Assembly (NCBI RefSeq): GCF_002797895.1
Contig: NZ_PGES01000001.1
Span: 2,852,001 to 2,916,000 of the forward strand
Reading direction: 5' to 3'
DNA from: Janthinobacterium sp. 67
Lineage (GTDB): Bacteria > Pseudomonadota > Gammaproteobacteria > Burkholderiales > Burkholderiaceae_D
Length of the DNA: 64,000 nucleotides
Positions 1-8,448 of this stretch are shown here, one piece after another (the stretch's first letter is position 1; each line of letters opens with the position of its first letter). Made by a program: the position numbers and the translations under genes. Below the pieces are notes generated by a model. It did not search any database, had not been told where the DNA came from, and saw only the letters and a program-made list of their open reading frames with translations.

Positions 1-469
1 GCGCCACCACCACGCCCAGCGGCGTGAACGCCACCTTGATGCCCAGCACGCCTTCGATGAACTGGCCGAACCAGCCGTTCGACGAATACAGGGCCGTCAG
101 GGTGATGCCGGCCACGGCCGTTGGCAGGGCGAACGGCAAATCGACGAGGGCGTCGATGATGCGCTTGCCGGGAAATTTATAGCGCACCAGCACCCAGGCC
201 AGGATGCCGCCAAACACCACGTTCAGCAGCGCGGCGATCAGCGAGGCGCCGAACGTCAGGCGGTAGGACGCCATCACGCGATCGGACGTGACGGCGCTGA
301 AGAAGGCGTCCCACGTCATGGTGAAGGTCTTCAGGAACACCGACGACAGCGGAATGAGGACGATCAGAGCCAGGTAAAAGAGCGTGAAGCCCAGTGACAG
401 CTTAAACCCCGGCATGACCCGAAACGGCGCTCCCCGCGCCTTGAACGGTGTTGCTGATGCTGCAGACAT
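1..469 (-). CDS. cysT: Sulfate/thiosulfate ABC transporter permease CysT (N-terminal part)
   Basis: Inner-membrane permease of the CysTWA-Sbp sulfate importer. The gene runs off the left edge, so only the first 156 residues are visible. They show a hydrophobic segment at about residues 26-46, a second at about 71-95 (the latter followed by RYKFPGKR), and the conserved stretch DLPFALPTAVAGITL at about 110-124, typical of CysT/CysU. The ATG at 467-469 is preceded on the minus strand by a purine-rich AAGAAGGGG ribosome binding site. The sulfate-binding protein gene lies upstream on the same strand, but two unrelated genes separate them. The rest of the transporter (cysW, cysA) is expected beyond the window. 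Confidence 0.9.
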   Translation of the reverse strand, partial: MSAASATPFKARGAPFRVMPGFKLSLGFTLFYLALIVLIPLSSVFLKTFTMTWDAFFSAVTSDRVMASYRLTFGASLIAALLNVVFGGILAWVLVRYKFPGKRIIDALVDLPFALPTAVAGITLTALYSSNGWFGQFIEGVLGIKVAFTPLGVVVA

Positions 470-496
470 AGAAACCCCTTCTTATTACATTTTTGA

Positions 497-523
497 GTTA
501 TAGGGCGCAATAATCACATGCAA
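497..523 (-). promoter_or_regulatory. Candidate promoter for cysT
   Basis: On the minus strand TTGCAT (518-523) and TATAAC (497-502) lie 15 bases apart, about 28 bases upstream of the cysT start codon. The -10 is good and the spacer is short. This would give cysT its own promoter, in keeping with its separation from sbp. Confidence 0.4.
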
Positions 524-605
524 GCGTTATAAAAAGAACTAACCATTTCTCATTTGCTTAGATGGATTTTGCATACTTGCTGGCGGAATCTATGGGCGAA
601 AAAAA

Positions 606-632
606 GGGGTCGGACCCTGTGGGTCCGACCCC
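606..632. repeat. Intergenic hairpin repeat, copy 1
   Basis: Perfect palindrome with 12-base arms GGGGTCGGACCC and GGGTCCGACCCC around loop TGT. It belongs to a family with copies at 4446, 33954 and 53202. This copy has a G-C pair at stem position 7, where the others have A-T or T-A. There is no T tract on either side, so it is not a normal intrinsic terminator. It lies between the end of the peroxiredoxin gene and the start of cysT. Confidence 0.85.
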
Positions 633-686
633 GGCTTTTGGGGTGGGGTTGGGGTGGGCACACACTTAACCCAACACCTTGACGGC

Positions 687-700
687 TGGGGTCTGACCCC
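687..700. repeat. Partial unit of the hairpin repeat
   Basis: TGGGGTCTGACCCC matches one arm of the family described at 606-632 and is itself a near-palindrome (GGGGTC-T-GACCCC). It sits 5 bases past the peroxiredoxin stop codon, so the intergenic region holds one full and one partial unit. Confidence 0.6.
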
Positions 701-704
701 GTTC

Positions 705-1343
705 TTACTTGTTCGGCTGCGGCGTGAGGCGTAAATACGGCTTGGCGGCCGTAAAGCCCTTCGGATACTTCTGCTTGATCACGTCCGGGTCTTGCACGGT
801 CAATGGAATGATGACGTCGTCGCCATCCTTCCAGTTGCCGGGCGTGGCAACCGTATAGCCATCCGTCAGCTGCAGGGCGTCGATGACGCGCAGGATTTCG
901 TTGAAGTTGCGGCCCGTGCTCAGCGGATACGTGAGGATCAGCCGCACTTTCTTGTTCGGGTCGATGATGAAGACGGAGCGCACGGTGGCCGTGACGGACT
1001 GTTCCGGGTGGATCATGTCGTACAGCACCGACACTTTCTTGTCGACGTCGGCGATGATGGGGAAGCCCACCACCGTGTTTTGCGTCTCTTCGATATCCTT
1101 GATCCAGCTCTTGTGCGACTCGGCCGCGTCCACGGACAAGGCGATGGCCTTCACGTTGCGCTTGTCGAATTCCGGCTTGAGCTTGGCCGTCAGGCCCAGT
1201 TCCGTCGTGCACACGGGGGTAAAGTCGGCCGGGTGGGAAAACAGCACCACCCAGGAATTGCCCGCCCACTCGTGGAACTTGAGCGGGCCGATCGAGCTGT
1301 CTTGTTCAAAATCAGGGGCGACATCGCCCAGGCGTAAAGTCAT
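705..1343 (-). CDS. 1-Cys peroxiredoxin (Prx6 type)
   Basis: Thiol peroxidase that reduces hydrogen peroxide and alkyl hydroperoxides. The product has 212 residues. The peroxidatic motif PVCTTE places the active cysteine at Cys45, and there is no other cysteine in the protein, so it must work as a 1-Cys enzyme resolved by an external thiol. Length and the C-terminal extension (GNWKDGDDVIIP, YPKGF) fit the Prx6 family rather than AhpC. It follows the RBBP9-like hydrolase gene by 41 bases on the same strand, so sbp, hydrolase and peroxiredoxin could be co-transcribed. A link between sulfate uptake and peroxide defence is only an inference from position. Confidence 0.93.
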   Translation of the reverse strand: MTLRLGDVAPDFEQDSSIGPLKFHEWAGNSWVVLFSHPADFTPVCTTELGLTAKLKPEFDKRNVKAIALSVDAAESHKSWIKDIEETQNTVVGFPIIADVDKKVSVLYDMIHPEQSVTATVRSVFIIDPNKKVRLILTYPLSTGRNFNEILRVIDALQLTDGYTVATPGNWKDGDDVIIPLTVQDPDVIKQKYPKGFTAAKPYLRLTPQPNK

Positions 1344-1384
1344 CGTGATCTCCTGTGAGGTTATGTGGCAATCGAATTGTCGAA

Positions 1385-1951
1385 TCAGGCTGCCTGACGG
1401 TGGCGCTTGTCGCTTTGCGCCAGATCAAACAGCGTTTGTAATTGCGCCTGGCCGTAGACCCAGTCGCCAAGGCGCGACTCGGCGTTGATATGGCCCAGCG
1501 CACCGCCATCAATATACTTGCAATTCCAGCGCCGTGCCCACTGCGCCGCATGTTCGGCCGTCATCCACGGATCGGTCTGGCTGGCGATCAGGATGCCGGG
1601 GCAAGGCAGCCGCTTTTGCGGCAATGCCTTCGCCACGCCAAACTTGTCCGGGTCGGCCGGCCCCACCAGCAGCACGCCGGCCACGCCCTGCGGGTCGCGG
1701 GCCAGGCTGTGCGCCGTCGTCAGGCAGCCGAAGCTGTGGGCGACGATCAGGGTCGGGCGCGCATCCTGCCGCCGCACCTGGTCCAGGCGCGCCGACCAGG
1801 TGGCCAGGTCGGGCGCGTTCCAGTCGTCCTGCTCGACCCGCTCGAATTGCGGATACAGGCGCTGCCAGCGGCTCTGCCAGTGCTCGGGACCGCTGTTATG
1901 CAAGCCCGGCACGATCAGTACCCGGTAATCGGAAAAGCTGCGCAGCGCCAT
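1385..1951 (-). CDS. RBBP9/YdeN-family serine hydrolase
   Basis: Small alpha/beta hydrolase of 188 residues, a family of serine hydrolases with poorly known substrates. The start VLIVPGLHNSGPEHWQ is characteristic. The likely catalytic triad is Ser73 in AHSFG, Asp127 in SQTDPWM and His154 in LGHINAES. There is no signal peptide, so it is probably cytoplasmic. It lies between sbp (44 bases upstream) and the peroxiredoxin gene. This family is often annotated simply as alpha/beta hydrolase; no substrate can be assigned from the sequence. Confidence 0.88.
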   Translation of the reverse strand: MALRSFSDYRVLIVPGLHNSGPEHWQSRWQRLYPQFERVEQDDWNAPDLATWSARLDQVRRQDARPTLIVAHSFGCLTTAHSLARDPQGVAGVLLVGPADPDKFGVAKALPQKRLPCPGILIASQTDPWMTAEHAAQWARRWNCKYIDGGALGHINAESRLGDWVYGQAQLQTLFDLAQSDKRHRQAA

Positions 1952-1995
1952 GATGTGTCCTTTTAGTAACGGTCTGGCAATCGTGCCATCCGGTA

Positions 1996-3000
1996 TTACT
2001 TGGGCTGGTAGATCTGGTCGAAGAAGCCGCCGTCGGCAAAGTGCGCCTTTTGCGCGGCCGTCCAGCCGCCCGCCACTTGCTCGATAGTGAACAGGTTGAC
2101 CTTGGCGAACTGCGACGCGTATTTCTTCGCCGCTTTGTCCGTTGCCGGACGGTAGTAATTTTTCGCGATGATGTCTTGTGCTTCATCCGTGTACAGATAG
2201 TTCAGGTAAGCCTCGGCCACCTTGCGCGTGCCGTGCTTGTCGGCAAACTTGTCGACGACGGCCACGGGCGGCTCGGCCAGGATGCTGACGGATGGCGTGA
2301 TGATGTCGAACTTGGTCGGGCCCAGTTCCTTGACGGCCAGGTAAGCCTCGTTTTCCCAGGCGATCAGCACGTCGCCGATGCCGCGTTCGACGAAGGTGGT
2401 GGTGGCGCCGCGCGCGCCGGAATCGAGCACGGGCACGTTTTTATACAGTTTGCCGAGGAAATCCTTGGCCTTCGCTTCGTTGCCGCCCGGCTGGCGCAGC
2501 GCGTAGCCCCACGCGGCCAAGTGGTTCCAGCGGGCGCCGCCCGAGGTTTTCGGGTTCGGCGTGATGACGGAGACACCAGGCTTGATCAGGTCGTTCCAAT
2601 CCTTGATGCCTTTCGGGTTGCCCTTGCGCACCAGGAAGACGATGGTCGAGGTGTAAGGCGAGCTGTTGTGCGTCAAGCGCTTTTGCCAGTCGGCGGCCAG
2701 CAGCTTGTGCTCGGCCAGCGCATCGATGTCATAGGCCAGGGCCAAGGTGACGACGTCCGCTTCCAGGCCGTCGATGACGGCGCGCGCCTGCTTGCCGGAA
2801 CCGCCGTGCGATTGCTTGATCTTGACGTTGTCGCCCGTCTTGCCTTTCCACTCCTTGGCAAATGCCGTATTCACATCCTGGTACAGCTCGCGCGTCGGGT
2901 CGTACGACACGTTGAGCAGGGTGATATCGGCAGCCTGCGCCGTTTGCAGAATGGCAAACGCGCTGATGGCGGCGGCAATGATGATTTTTTTCGACAGCAT
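1996..3000 (-). CDS. sbp: Periplasmic sulfate-binding protein
   Basis: Solute-binding component of the sulfate ABC importer, 334 residues. A signal peptide covers about residues 1-23 with the cut after AQA. The mature start [14 protein letters not shown], the [12 protein letters not shown] stretch and [19 protein letters not shown] are hallmarks of Sbp/CysP proteins, whose backbone amides and serine bind the oxyanion. It is the first gene of a same-strand group leading to cysT, interrupted by a hydrolase and a peroxiredoxin gene. Thiosulfate-binding CysP is the alternative and cannot be excluded from sequence alone. Confidence 0.92.
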   Translation of the reverse strand: MLSKKIIIAAAISAFAILQTAQAADITLLNVSYDPTRELYQDVNTAFAKEWKGKTGDNVKIKQSHGGSGKQARAVIDGLEADVVTLALAYDIDALAEHKLLAADWQKRLTHNSSPYTSTIVFLVRKGNPKGIKDWNDLIKPGVSVITPNPKTSGGARWNHLAAWGYALRQPGGNEAKAKDFLGKLYKNVPVLDSGARGATTTFVERGIGDVLIAWENEAYLAVKELGPTKFDIITPSVSILAEPPVAVVDKFADKHGTRKVAEAYLNYLYTDEAQDIIAKNYYRPATDKAAKKYASQFAKVNLFTIEQVAGGWTAAQKAHFADGGFFDQIYQPK

Positions 3001-3130
3001 CTAAGATCCCCGTGTGGTTGAACTTGCAGAGCCACCAGATTACGGCGCCATGGCCGCAAAGAGAACGAAGCGTTTCGCCGTTTGATATGCGTTTTTCACA
3101 TATGGACGGCGCGCAGCGGGGATTTAGTGC

Positions 3131-3514
3131 TTAATAAAAACGGTTGAACAGGATGACGGACCAGGTGGCGAAGGCCAGGATGCAGGTCAGCAGCACGGCC
3201 GCGCTGCCGAAGTCCTTGGCGTTTTTCGACAGCGGATGGCGTTCGAGCGAAATACGGTCGACCACGGCTTCGATTGCCGAATTGATCAGTTCGACGATCA
3301 GCACCAGCAGCAGCACGCCGATCAGCACCAGCTTTTCAAACGCGGAAATGCGCAGCAGCAAAGCGATCACCGTGCCGACGAGGAACAGGCCCAGCTCCTG
3401 GCGGAACGCATGTTCATGACGCCAGGCCGCCTTCAAACCGTCGAGCGAGTAGGAAAAGGCGGAGAAAATCCGTTTCAAGCCGCTTTTGCTCTTGAATTCA
3501 TTCACAGGTTGCAT
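3131..3514 (-). CDS. dgkA: Diacylglycerol kinase
   Basis: Small integral-membrane enzyme of 127 residues that phosphorylates diacylglycerol from membrane-derived oligosaccharide and LPS decoration, recycling it to phosphatidate. It has three hydrophobic segments after an amphipathic N-terminus. The signature VELINSAIEAVVDRIS carries the catalytic glutamate and the Mg-ATP site typical of prokaryotic DgkA. It starts 147 bases from the divergent IclR gene and ends 130 bases before sbp. Confidence 0.95.
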   Translation of the reverse strand: MQPVNEFKSKSGLKRIFSAFSYSLDGLKAAWRHEHAFRQELGLFLVGTVIALLLRISAFEKLVLIGVLLLVLIVELINSAIEAVVDRISLERHPLSKNAKDFGSAAVLLTCILAFATWSVILFNRFY

Positions 3515-3599
3515 GGTTTTCCAAAGTTACACACGTGGTCACATTATGATGGCCGGCATAGGGATTGTGACAATTTTTTCGCTATCCATCTCGGAACAT

Positions 3600-3628
3600 T
3601 TCACTATTTTTTCACATCATGGTATAAA
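3600..3628 (+). promoter_or_regulatory. Candidate promoter of the IclR-type gene
   Basis: TTCACT (3600-3605) and TATAAA (3623-3628) are 17 bases apart and lie 33 bases upstream of the ATG at 3662. It is a reasonable sigma-70 match. Confidence 0.45.
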
Positions 3629-3661
3629 GAAGGATGAATACTGCATTGCACCAAATCCATC

Positions 3662-4441
3662 ATGAAAATTGAACCGGTCGCTGCCCCGAAGACGACGATC
3701 CAGGTGATCGAGCGCATGGTCGCCCTGCTCGACGCCCTGGCCAAATATTCCGACCCGGTCAGCCTGAAGGAATTGTCAAAAGTTTCCGGTCTGCACCCCT
3801 CGACGGCGCACCGCATCCTCAACGACATGGTGCTGACGCGCTTTGTCGACCGCATCGAACCGGGCACGTACCGGCTGGGCATGCGCCTGCTGGAACTGGG
3901 CAATGTGGTGAAAAGCCGCCTCAGCGTGCGCGAAGCGGCGCTGGACTTCATGCGCCAGCTGCACAAGAAAACCCAGCAAACCATCAACCTGTCCGTGCGC
4001 CAGGGCGACGAGATCGTCTATATCGACCGCGCCTTTTCCGAACGCTCGGGCATGCAGGTCGTGCGCGCCATCGGCGGCCGCGGGCCATTGCACCTGACCT
4101 CGACGGGCAAATTGTTCCTCTCCGTCGACGAACCGAAAGCCATCCGCGCGTATGCCACGCGCACGGGACTGGCTGGGCACAACAAGAATTCCATCACGGA
4201 TCTGCAAAAGCTCGAACGCGAACTGAGCCTGGTGCGCGAACGCGGCTATGCGCGCGACAATGAAGAGCTGGAACTGGGCGTGCGCTGCATGGCCGCCGGC
4301 ATCCGCGACGATTCGGGCAAGCTGATCGCCGGCCTGTCGATCTCGGCCCCGGCCGACCGTCTGCAGGATGAGTGGCTGGTGGACCTGGTGGAAACGGCGA
4401 ACCAGATTTCAGTGACTTTGGGGTTTATTCCTCAGGACTAA
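3662..4441 (+). CDS. IclR-family transcriptional regulator
   Basis: DNA-binding regulator of 259 residues. The N-terminal winged helix spans about residues 13-75, with recognition helix around LHPSTAHRILNDM. The C-terminal IclR effector domain follows (about 90-255), including GRGPLHLTSTGKLFL and the conserved ELGVRCMAAGIRD. Members control aromatic, acetate or sugar-acid catabolism. No catabolic gene is adjacent (divergent neighbour is dgkA, convergent neighbour is the PBP7-type gene), so the target is unknown; it may only regulate itself or act at a distance. Confidence 0.92.
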   Translation: MKIEPVAAPKTTIQVIERMVALLDALAKYSDPVSLKELSKVSGLHPSTAHRILNDMVLTRFVDRIEPGTYRLGMRLLELGNVVKSRLSVREAALDFMRQLHKKTQQTINLSVRQGDEIVYIDRAFSERSGMQVVRAIGGRGPLHLTSTGKLFLSVDEPKAIRAYATRTGLAGHNKNSITDLQKLERELSLVRERGYARDNEELELGVRCMAAGIRDDSGKLIAGLSISAPADRLQDEWLVDLVETANQISVTLGFIPQD

Positions 4442-4445
4442 AGCT

Positions 4446-4472
4446 GGGGTCTGACCCGACGGGTCAGACCCC
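4446..4472. repeat. Intergenic hairpin repeat, copy 2
   Basis: Arms GGGGTCTGACCC and GGGTCAGACCCC around loop GAC. Relative to copies at 33954 and 53202 the arms are exchanged (T-A in place of A-T at stem position 7), so pairing is preserved. It lies 4 bases after the stop codon of the IclR gene and 23 bases before the convergent stop of the endopeptidase gene. Confidence 0.85.
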
Positions 4473-4495
4473 GGTCAACGCCGCCATGGACATTT

Positions 4496-5569
4496 TTAGC
4501 CGCCGGGCAAGCTCATGTTGGCAGGTTTCAATGCTTCCAGCCACTTGCGCATGCGTCCCGCATCGGCCGTACGCGACTGTTTACCCTTGGAATCAAGGAA
4601 AACCATGATCACGGCCCGTCCTTCGATGACGGCCTGCATCATCAAGCAACGTCCAGCCTCATTGATGAAGCCCGTCTTTTGCAGGCCGATCTCCCAGCCC
4701 GGGTTGGCCACCAGGTGATTCGTATTGCCGAACTGCATGGGCTGGCCGCTGGCTTCGACGATGGCTTTCGGGTCCGTCGAGTACTCGCGCAGCAACGGAT
4801 GGCGGAAGGCGGCCATGGCCAGCTTGCCCAGGTCGCGCGCGCTGGCCACGTTCATCTTCGACAAGCCGCTGGAATCGACATAATGCGTATCCATCATGCC
4901 CAGCTGGCGCGCCTTGCTGTTCATGGCGTCGACAAAGGCCGGCAAGCCGCCCGGATAATTGCGACCCAACGCCGAGGCGGCGCGGTTTTCCGAGCTCATC
5001 AGGGCGATGTGCAGCATATTCGCGCGCGTCAATTGCGAGCCCACTTTCAGGCGCGAGCTGCTGAACTTGGCCCGGTCGACGTCCTCGTCCGTGATCGTCA
5101 GCAATTCATCCATGTCCTGGTGCGCTTCGACCACCACCAGGCCCGTCATCATCTTGGTGATGGAGGCGATGGGCAGGGCAACATTTGAATTCTTTTCAAA
5201 CAGCACTTCCGAATTGTTCTGGTCCAGCACCAGCGCCACGCTCGATTTGAGGTCGAGCGGATCGCGCGTGAGGTTCAGGCCGGCCAGGTCGCCCATGGTG
5301 GGCATCGGCGCGGCCATGGGAACGGCCACGCTGCTGACCTTTTGATAGATGACCTTGCGTTTGCCGCGCACCATGACGACCCGGCGCACGGTCTTTTCGC
5401 GCGGTGCGGCCGTCGCGCCCTTGCGCAGCACGACTTTGACTTTCTTGGTGTTGTGTTTCTTGGAGGCTGAGGATTTGCCGTTCGCTTCCTTGGCGTGCAC
5501 GGCCGCAGCCGGCGCCAGTGCAAACAGCAGGGAAGCCAGGACACCCAGCGCAAGTTTAAACTTAGCCAT
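4496..5569 (-). CDS. pbpG: D-alanyl-D-alanine endopeptidase (PBP7-type, S11 family)
   Basis: Periplasmic serine peptidase that cuts cross-links in peptidoglycan. The protein has 357 residues, with a signal peptide ending near residue 26 and a Lys/Arg-rich linker to about 75. The three penicillin-binding motifs are present: SxxK at 136-139 (SITK), SxN at 193-195 (SEN) and KTG at 298-300. The absence of the C-terminal amphipathic anchor domain of DacA-type carboxypeptidases and the size favour PbpG. Convergent with the IclR gene; a hairpin repeat lies between the two stops. Confidence 0.92.
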   Translation of the reverse strand: MAKFKLALGVLASLLFALAPAAAVHAKEANGKSSASKKHNTKKVKVVLRKGATAAPREKTVRRVVMVRGKRKVIYQKVSSVAVPMAAPMPTMGDLAGLNLTRDPLDLKSSVALVLDQNNSEVLFEKNSNVALPIASITKMMTGLVVVEAHQDMDELLTITDEDVDRAKFSSSRLKVGSQLTRANMLHIALMSSENRAASALGRNYPGGLPAFVDAMNSKARQLGMMDTHYVDSSGLSKMNVASARDLGKLAMAAFRHPLLREYSTDPKAIVEASGQPMQFGNTNHLVANPGWEIGLQKTGFINEAGRCLMMQAVIEGRAVIMVFLDSKGKQSRTADAGRMRKWLEALKPANMSLPGG

Positions 5570-5691
5570 TCGATAATTCCCCGTGAAGCTGTTGCCTAAT
5601 TGCAGTGTAGCGAAATGCAGAGTAATCGCAAGCCCATTTAACAGTTAGGACAGTATTTATTGCAGTACTGAAAGACAAATCGTTGGCGATC

Positions 5692-5725
5692 AGCAAACAA
5701 GCTCATCCTTAATCGGCTGTTTGCT
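5692..5725. repeat. Inverted repeat between nitroreductase and pbpG
   Basis: AGCAAACA (5692-5699) and TGTTTGCT (5718-5725) are exact complements, flanked by a further partial match (GCGAT ... ATCGC). It lies just past the end of the nitroreductase gene and upstream of pbpG. It could act as a transcription end or as an operator; there is no T tract. Confidence 0.4.
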
Positions 5726-5745
5726 TGTGCTCATCGCTGGCATGT

Positions 5746-6465
5746 CTATTTGTCCATGAATTTAACAAAGCCGGCCAGCGGCTCGCGTTCCGTGCTCAGG
5801 CGGTTTTCGATCTTGTCCGGATCGGCATAGCCGAGGGCCATGCCGCACACCACCATTTCGCTGGCCGGCACGTCCAGCTCGTCGCGGATGATGTCATGGT
5901 AATGGATGAAGGCTGCCTGCGGGCACGTGTCGAGCCCACGCGCGCGCGCCGCCAGCATGATGTTTTGCAAGAACATGCCATAGTCGAGCCAGGAACCCTG
6001 CTCCAGCACCCGCTCGATGGTAAAGATCAGGCCGACGGGCGCATCGAAAAACTGGAAATTGCGCCCATGCTGGGCCGCCATGCCGGCCGTATCGCCCCGC
6101 TCCAGGCCCAGCAGCTGGTACAGGTCCAGGCCGATCTTGCGCCGGCGCTCGATGAACGGCGCCGTCCACTGGCGCGGGTAATAGGTGTACGACGCCGTGC
6201 GGGCGGGCGCATCGGGCACTTTCGGCGCCGCATACGCTTCCAGGATGCGGCGCGACAGGCGCGCGCGCGCCTCGCCCGACAGCACATACACTTTCCACGG
6301 CTGCATGTTGGCACCCGAGGGCGCGCGCGCCGCCACCTCCAGGATGCGCGCGATATCGTCCTGCGCCACCGGCGTGGGCAAAAAGGCGCGGATAGAACGG
6401 CGCGACAGAATGACGGCGTCGACGGCTTGCTGCGCCGCCCGGGTTTCAGATGCTTGCTTGTTCAC
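5746..6465 (-). CDS. Nitroreductase-family flavoprotein
   Basis: Predicted FMN-dependent NAD(P)H oxidoreductase of 239 residues acting on nitro compounds or quinones in the cytoplasm. The FMN-binding signature SRRSIRAF (about 21-28) and RAPSGANMQPW (about 47-57) mark the family. Length and the YYPRQW region resemble PnbA-like nitrobenzoate reductases more than NfsB. The start is GTG at 6463-6465, chosen because AGGAGA lies about ten bases upstream and no ATG is available nearby. The next gene on the strand upstream is a DMT exporter, 26 bases away, so the two may form an operon. Confidence 0.88.
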   Translation of the reverse strand: MNKQASETRAAQQAVDAVILSRRSIRAFLPTPVAQDDIARILEVAARAPSGANMQPWKVYVLSGEARARLSRRILEAYAAPKVPDAPARTASYTYYPRQWTAPFIERRRKIGLDLYQLLGLERGDTAGMAAQHGRNFQFFDAPVGLIFTIERVLEQGSWLDYGMFLQNIMLAARARGLDTCPQAAFIHYHDIIRDELDVPASEMVVCGMALGYADPDKIENRLSTEREPLAGFVKFMDK

Positions 6466-6491
6466 TGCCCTGCTCTCCTGCTATAGCTTAT

Positions 6492-7409
6492 CTATTTCTT
6501 GACCACAAACACGACGCCGATCACGGCCACCAGCATGCCGGCGATGCCCAGCATATTGAATGCTTCGCCAAACATCAGCCAGGCCATCACGGCCGTCGTG
6601 GGCGGCGTCAGGTACAGCAAGCCCGTCACTTTCGTCGCGTCGCTGCGGCGGATCAGGGCGAACAGCAGGAAGATGGCGCCGATGGACAGCACGAGTACCG
6701 ACCACAGCAAGGCGCCGATGAAGTTCGCCGTCCATTGCACATTGCTGAAATGCAGGTCCAGCCCTTCGAAATACAGGACGAATGGCAAGACCACGACGAT
6801 GGAAGCGGCAAACTGCACCACCGTGCCGGTGCGCAAGTCGAATTGCGGACAGTGGCGTTTTTGGTACATGGTGCCGGCCGTCATCGACAGCAAGGCGAAT
6901 ACGCACAGCAGCACGCTTTCCACGGTCAGGCCCACGAGGTTGATCTTCGCATACACGACGAGGGCCACGCCCAGCAAGCCAAAGAACAGGCCCAGCCACT
7001 GGCGCGGGCGCACGGATTCGCCGATCAGCGGTGCGGCGCAGGCCGTCAGCACGGGCTGCATGCCCACGATCAGCGCGGACAGGCCGGCCGGCATGCCCAG
7101 CTTGATGGCACACCAGACACCGGCCAGGTAACCGGCCTGCATCAAGATGCCGGCCACGGCGATCTGGCGGAACTGTCCCACGGGCCACGGCGCGCGCAAC
7201 AGCAGCACCAGCGGCAGCAGAATCACCAGCACGCCCAGGAAACGCAGCAGCAAAAAGGTCAGCGGGGGGGCGTACGGCAGGCCAAACTTGGCCACGATAA
7301 AACCTGTGCTCCATAACAACACGAAGAAACCGGGCAAGGCCATCGGCGTCAGAGTGGTCAGAAGAGAGGCTTTGCCGCTGGCGCCAGCCGCGGCGGGAAG
7401 ATTGGACAT
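6492..7409 (-). CDS. EamA/DMT-family exporter
   Basis: Inner-membrane transporter of 305 residues with about ten hydrophobic segments in two EamA repeats (roughly 18-145 and 160-300). Motifs such as LLLRFLGVLVILLPLVLLL in the first repeat are family-typical. The ATG at 7407-7409 is used; a longer reading from a TTG at 7466 adds a polar tail without membrane character. Substrates of this family are metabolites or drugs and cannot be told here. It is followed at 26 bases by the nitroreductase gene. Confidence 0.85.
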   Translation of the reverse strand: MSNLPAAAGASGKASLLTTLTPMALPGFFVLLWSTGFIVAKFGLPYAPPLTFLLLRFLGVLVILLPLVLLLRAPWPVGQFRQIAVAGILMQAGYLAGVWCAIKLGMPAGLSALIVGMQPVLTACAAPLIGESVRPRQWLGLFFGLLGVALVVYAKINLVGLTVESVLLCVFALLSMTAGTMYQKRHCPQFDLRTGTVVQFAASIVVVLPFVLYFEGLDLHFSNVQWTANFIGALLWSVLVLSIGAIFLLFALIRRSDATKVTGLLYLTPPTTAVMAWLMFGEAFNMLGIAGMLVAVIGVVFVVKK

Positions 7410-7594
7410 GGTATCAACTCGGGAAACAGGATCGGCACAGGGGCGCTGCGCCAGTGCGGGAGCCAAAGTCTAGCATGCTGCGCCGCAATCGTCCCCGTAG
7501 CCGCTGGAAACAATAGTTTAGACATAAACCATTGACACGCAGAAATCAAATATTTCTCTTTAGAAACAACGACTTTTGATCCAAATCTATTCAA

Positions 7595-7666
7595 TTGTTG
7601 CATCGCACAAGAAACGCTTGACTTCGTTTTTTTTCACCGTAGAATAGAGTTTGTTGCGTTGCACAA
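7595..7666. promoter_or_regulatory. Paired operator-like boxes around the phasin promoter
   Basis: TTGTTGCATCGCACAA (7595-7610) and TTGTTGCGTTGCACAA (7651-7666) match at 14 of 16 positions. Each is an imperfect dyad (TTGT-GC ... GC-ACAA). They lie on both sides of the -35/-10 pair at 7618-7645. PhaR-type repressors of phasin genes are known to bind TGC-rich sites, so these are plausible PhaR operators; the identification is an inference. Confidence 0.6.
7618..7645 (+). promoter_or_regulatory. Phasin gene promoter
   Basis: TTGACT (7618-7623) and TAGAAT (7640-7645) with a 16-base spacer, about 115 bases upstream of the phasin ATG. It is one of the better sigma-70 matches in the window, as expected for an abundant granule protein. 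Confidence 0.65.
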
Positions 7667-7760
7667 TTCTTGTTCAGCTTGAAAAATTTAGATTCACCTG
7701 CTTTCCCAAACGGTACACGCAGCATCAAATTAACCAGATTTCGATTTTTTGGAGATTTAT

Positions 7761-8327
7761 ATGTTTTCAATTCCTGAGCAATTTTCGTCCGCTACCAAAG
7801 CCAACCTGGAAGCCCAATTCGCCCTGTTCTCGTCGCTGACGGGCAAGGCCTTCGAAGGCATCGAAAAGATCGTCGAACTGAACCTGACGGCCGCCAAGGC
7901 GACCCTGGAAGAATCGACCGCCGCCGCCAAGCAATTGCTGTCGGCAAAAGATCCACAAGAATTCTTCTCGCTGAGCGCTGCTCAAGCCCAGCCTAGCGCC
8001 GAAAAAGCCATCGCTTACGGTCGTCACCTGGCTGCCATCACGTCCGGCACCCAAGCCGAGTTCAGCAAAGCAGCCGAATCGCAAATCGCTGAAACCAACC
8101 GCAAAGTGATTTCGCTGGTGGAAGAAGTCACCAAGAACGCGCCAGCCGGTTCGGAAAACGCCGTCGCCATCCTGAAAAGCGCCATCGGCAACGCCAATGC
8201 AGGCTACGAGCAATTCTCGAAAACCAGCAAGCAAGCCGTCGAAGCCATCGAAGCGAACCTGACGTCGGCCGTGAACCAGTTCACGCAAGCAGCTGAAAAA
8301 GTCGTGCCACGCGCTGCCGCCAAGTAA
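7761..8327 (+). CDS. phaP: Phasin (PHA granule-associated protein)
   Basis: Coats polyhydroxyalkanoate granules and controls their size and number. The product has 188 residues. The start [22 protein letters not shown] and the long amphipathic, Ala/Lys/Glu-rich helices without cysteine or membrane segments are typical of the phasin_2 family. The ATG at 7761 follows GGAG (7751-7754); an in-frame TTG at 7749 is less likely. It is monocistronic: its own promoter, flanking boxes and a strong terminator at 8408. Codon use is visibly biased to AAG/CTG/GAA, consistent with high expression. Confidence 0.93.
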   Translation: MFSIPEQFSSATKANLEAQFALFSSLTGKAFEGIEKIVELNLTAAKATLEESTAAAKQLLSAKDPQEFFSLSAAQAQPSAEKAIAYGRHLAAITSGTQAEFSKAAESQIAETNRKVISLVEEVTKNAPAGSENAVAILKSAIGNANAGYEQFSKTSKQAVEAIEANLTSAVNQFTQAAEKVVPRAAAK

Positions 8328-8407
8328 TTCTTGCGTGACCGCTCCGGCGGTCCGCTGCACTGGCTCCTCCAGGCATCCATCCCGCACTTCCCCGACGGAT
8401 GCCATTA

Positions 8408-8434
8408 TGCCCCAGCCCAGCTGGGGCATTTTTT
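8408..8434 (+). terminator. Intrinsic terminator of the phasin gene
   Basis: Stem TGCCCCAG / CTGGGGCA (8408-8415 and 8421-8428) with a five-base loop, then six T (8429-8434). Confidence 0.85.
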
Positions 8435-8448
8435 ATGTCTGATCGTTC

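Larger units (their letters stand above)
7410..7760. other. Divergent control region between DMT exporter and phasin
   Basis: No gene is supported in these 351 bases. The part near the phasin gene is AT-rich and holds a strong promoter and two repeated boxes, annotated separately. The part near the exporter gene shows no clear promoter by eye. Confidence 0.6.

Noticed and set aside
606..632. Hairpin repeat as a transcription terminator
   Set aside because: No T run follows on either strand in any full copy, and copy 3 lies in a leader rather than after a gene.
7410..7466. Longer N-terminus for the DMT exporter from a TTG
   Set aside because: The extra residues are polar and not membrane-like, and an ATG at 7407-7409 gives the normal family start.
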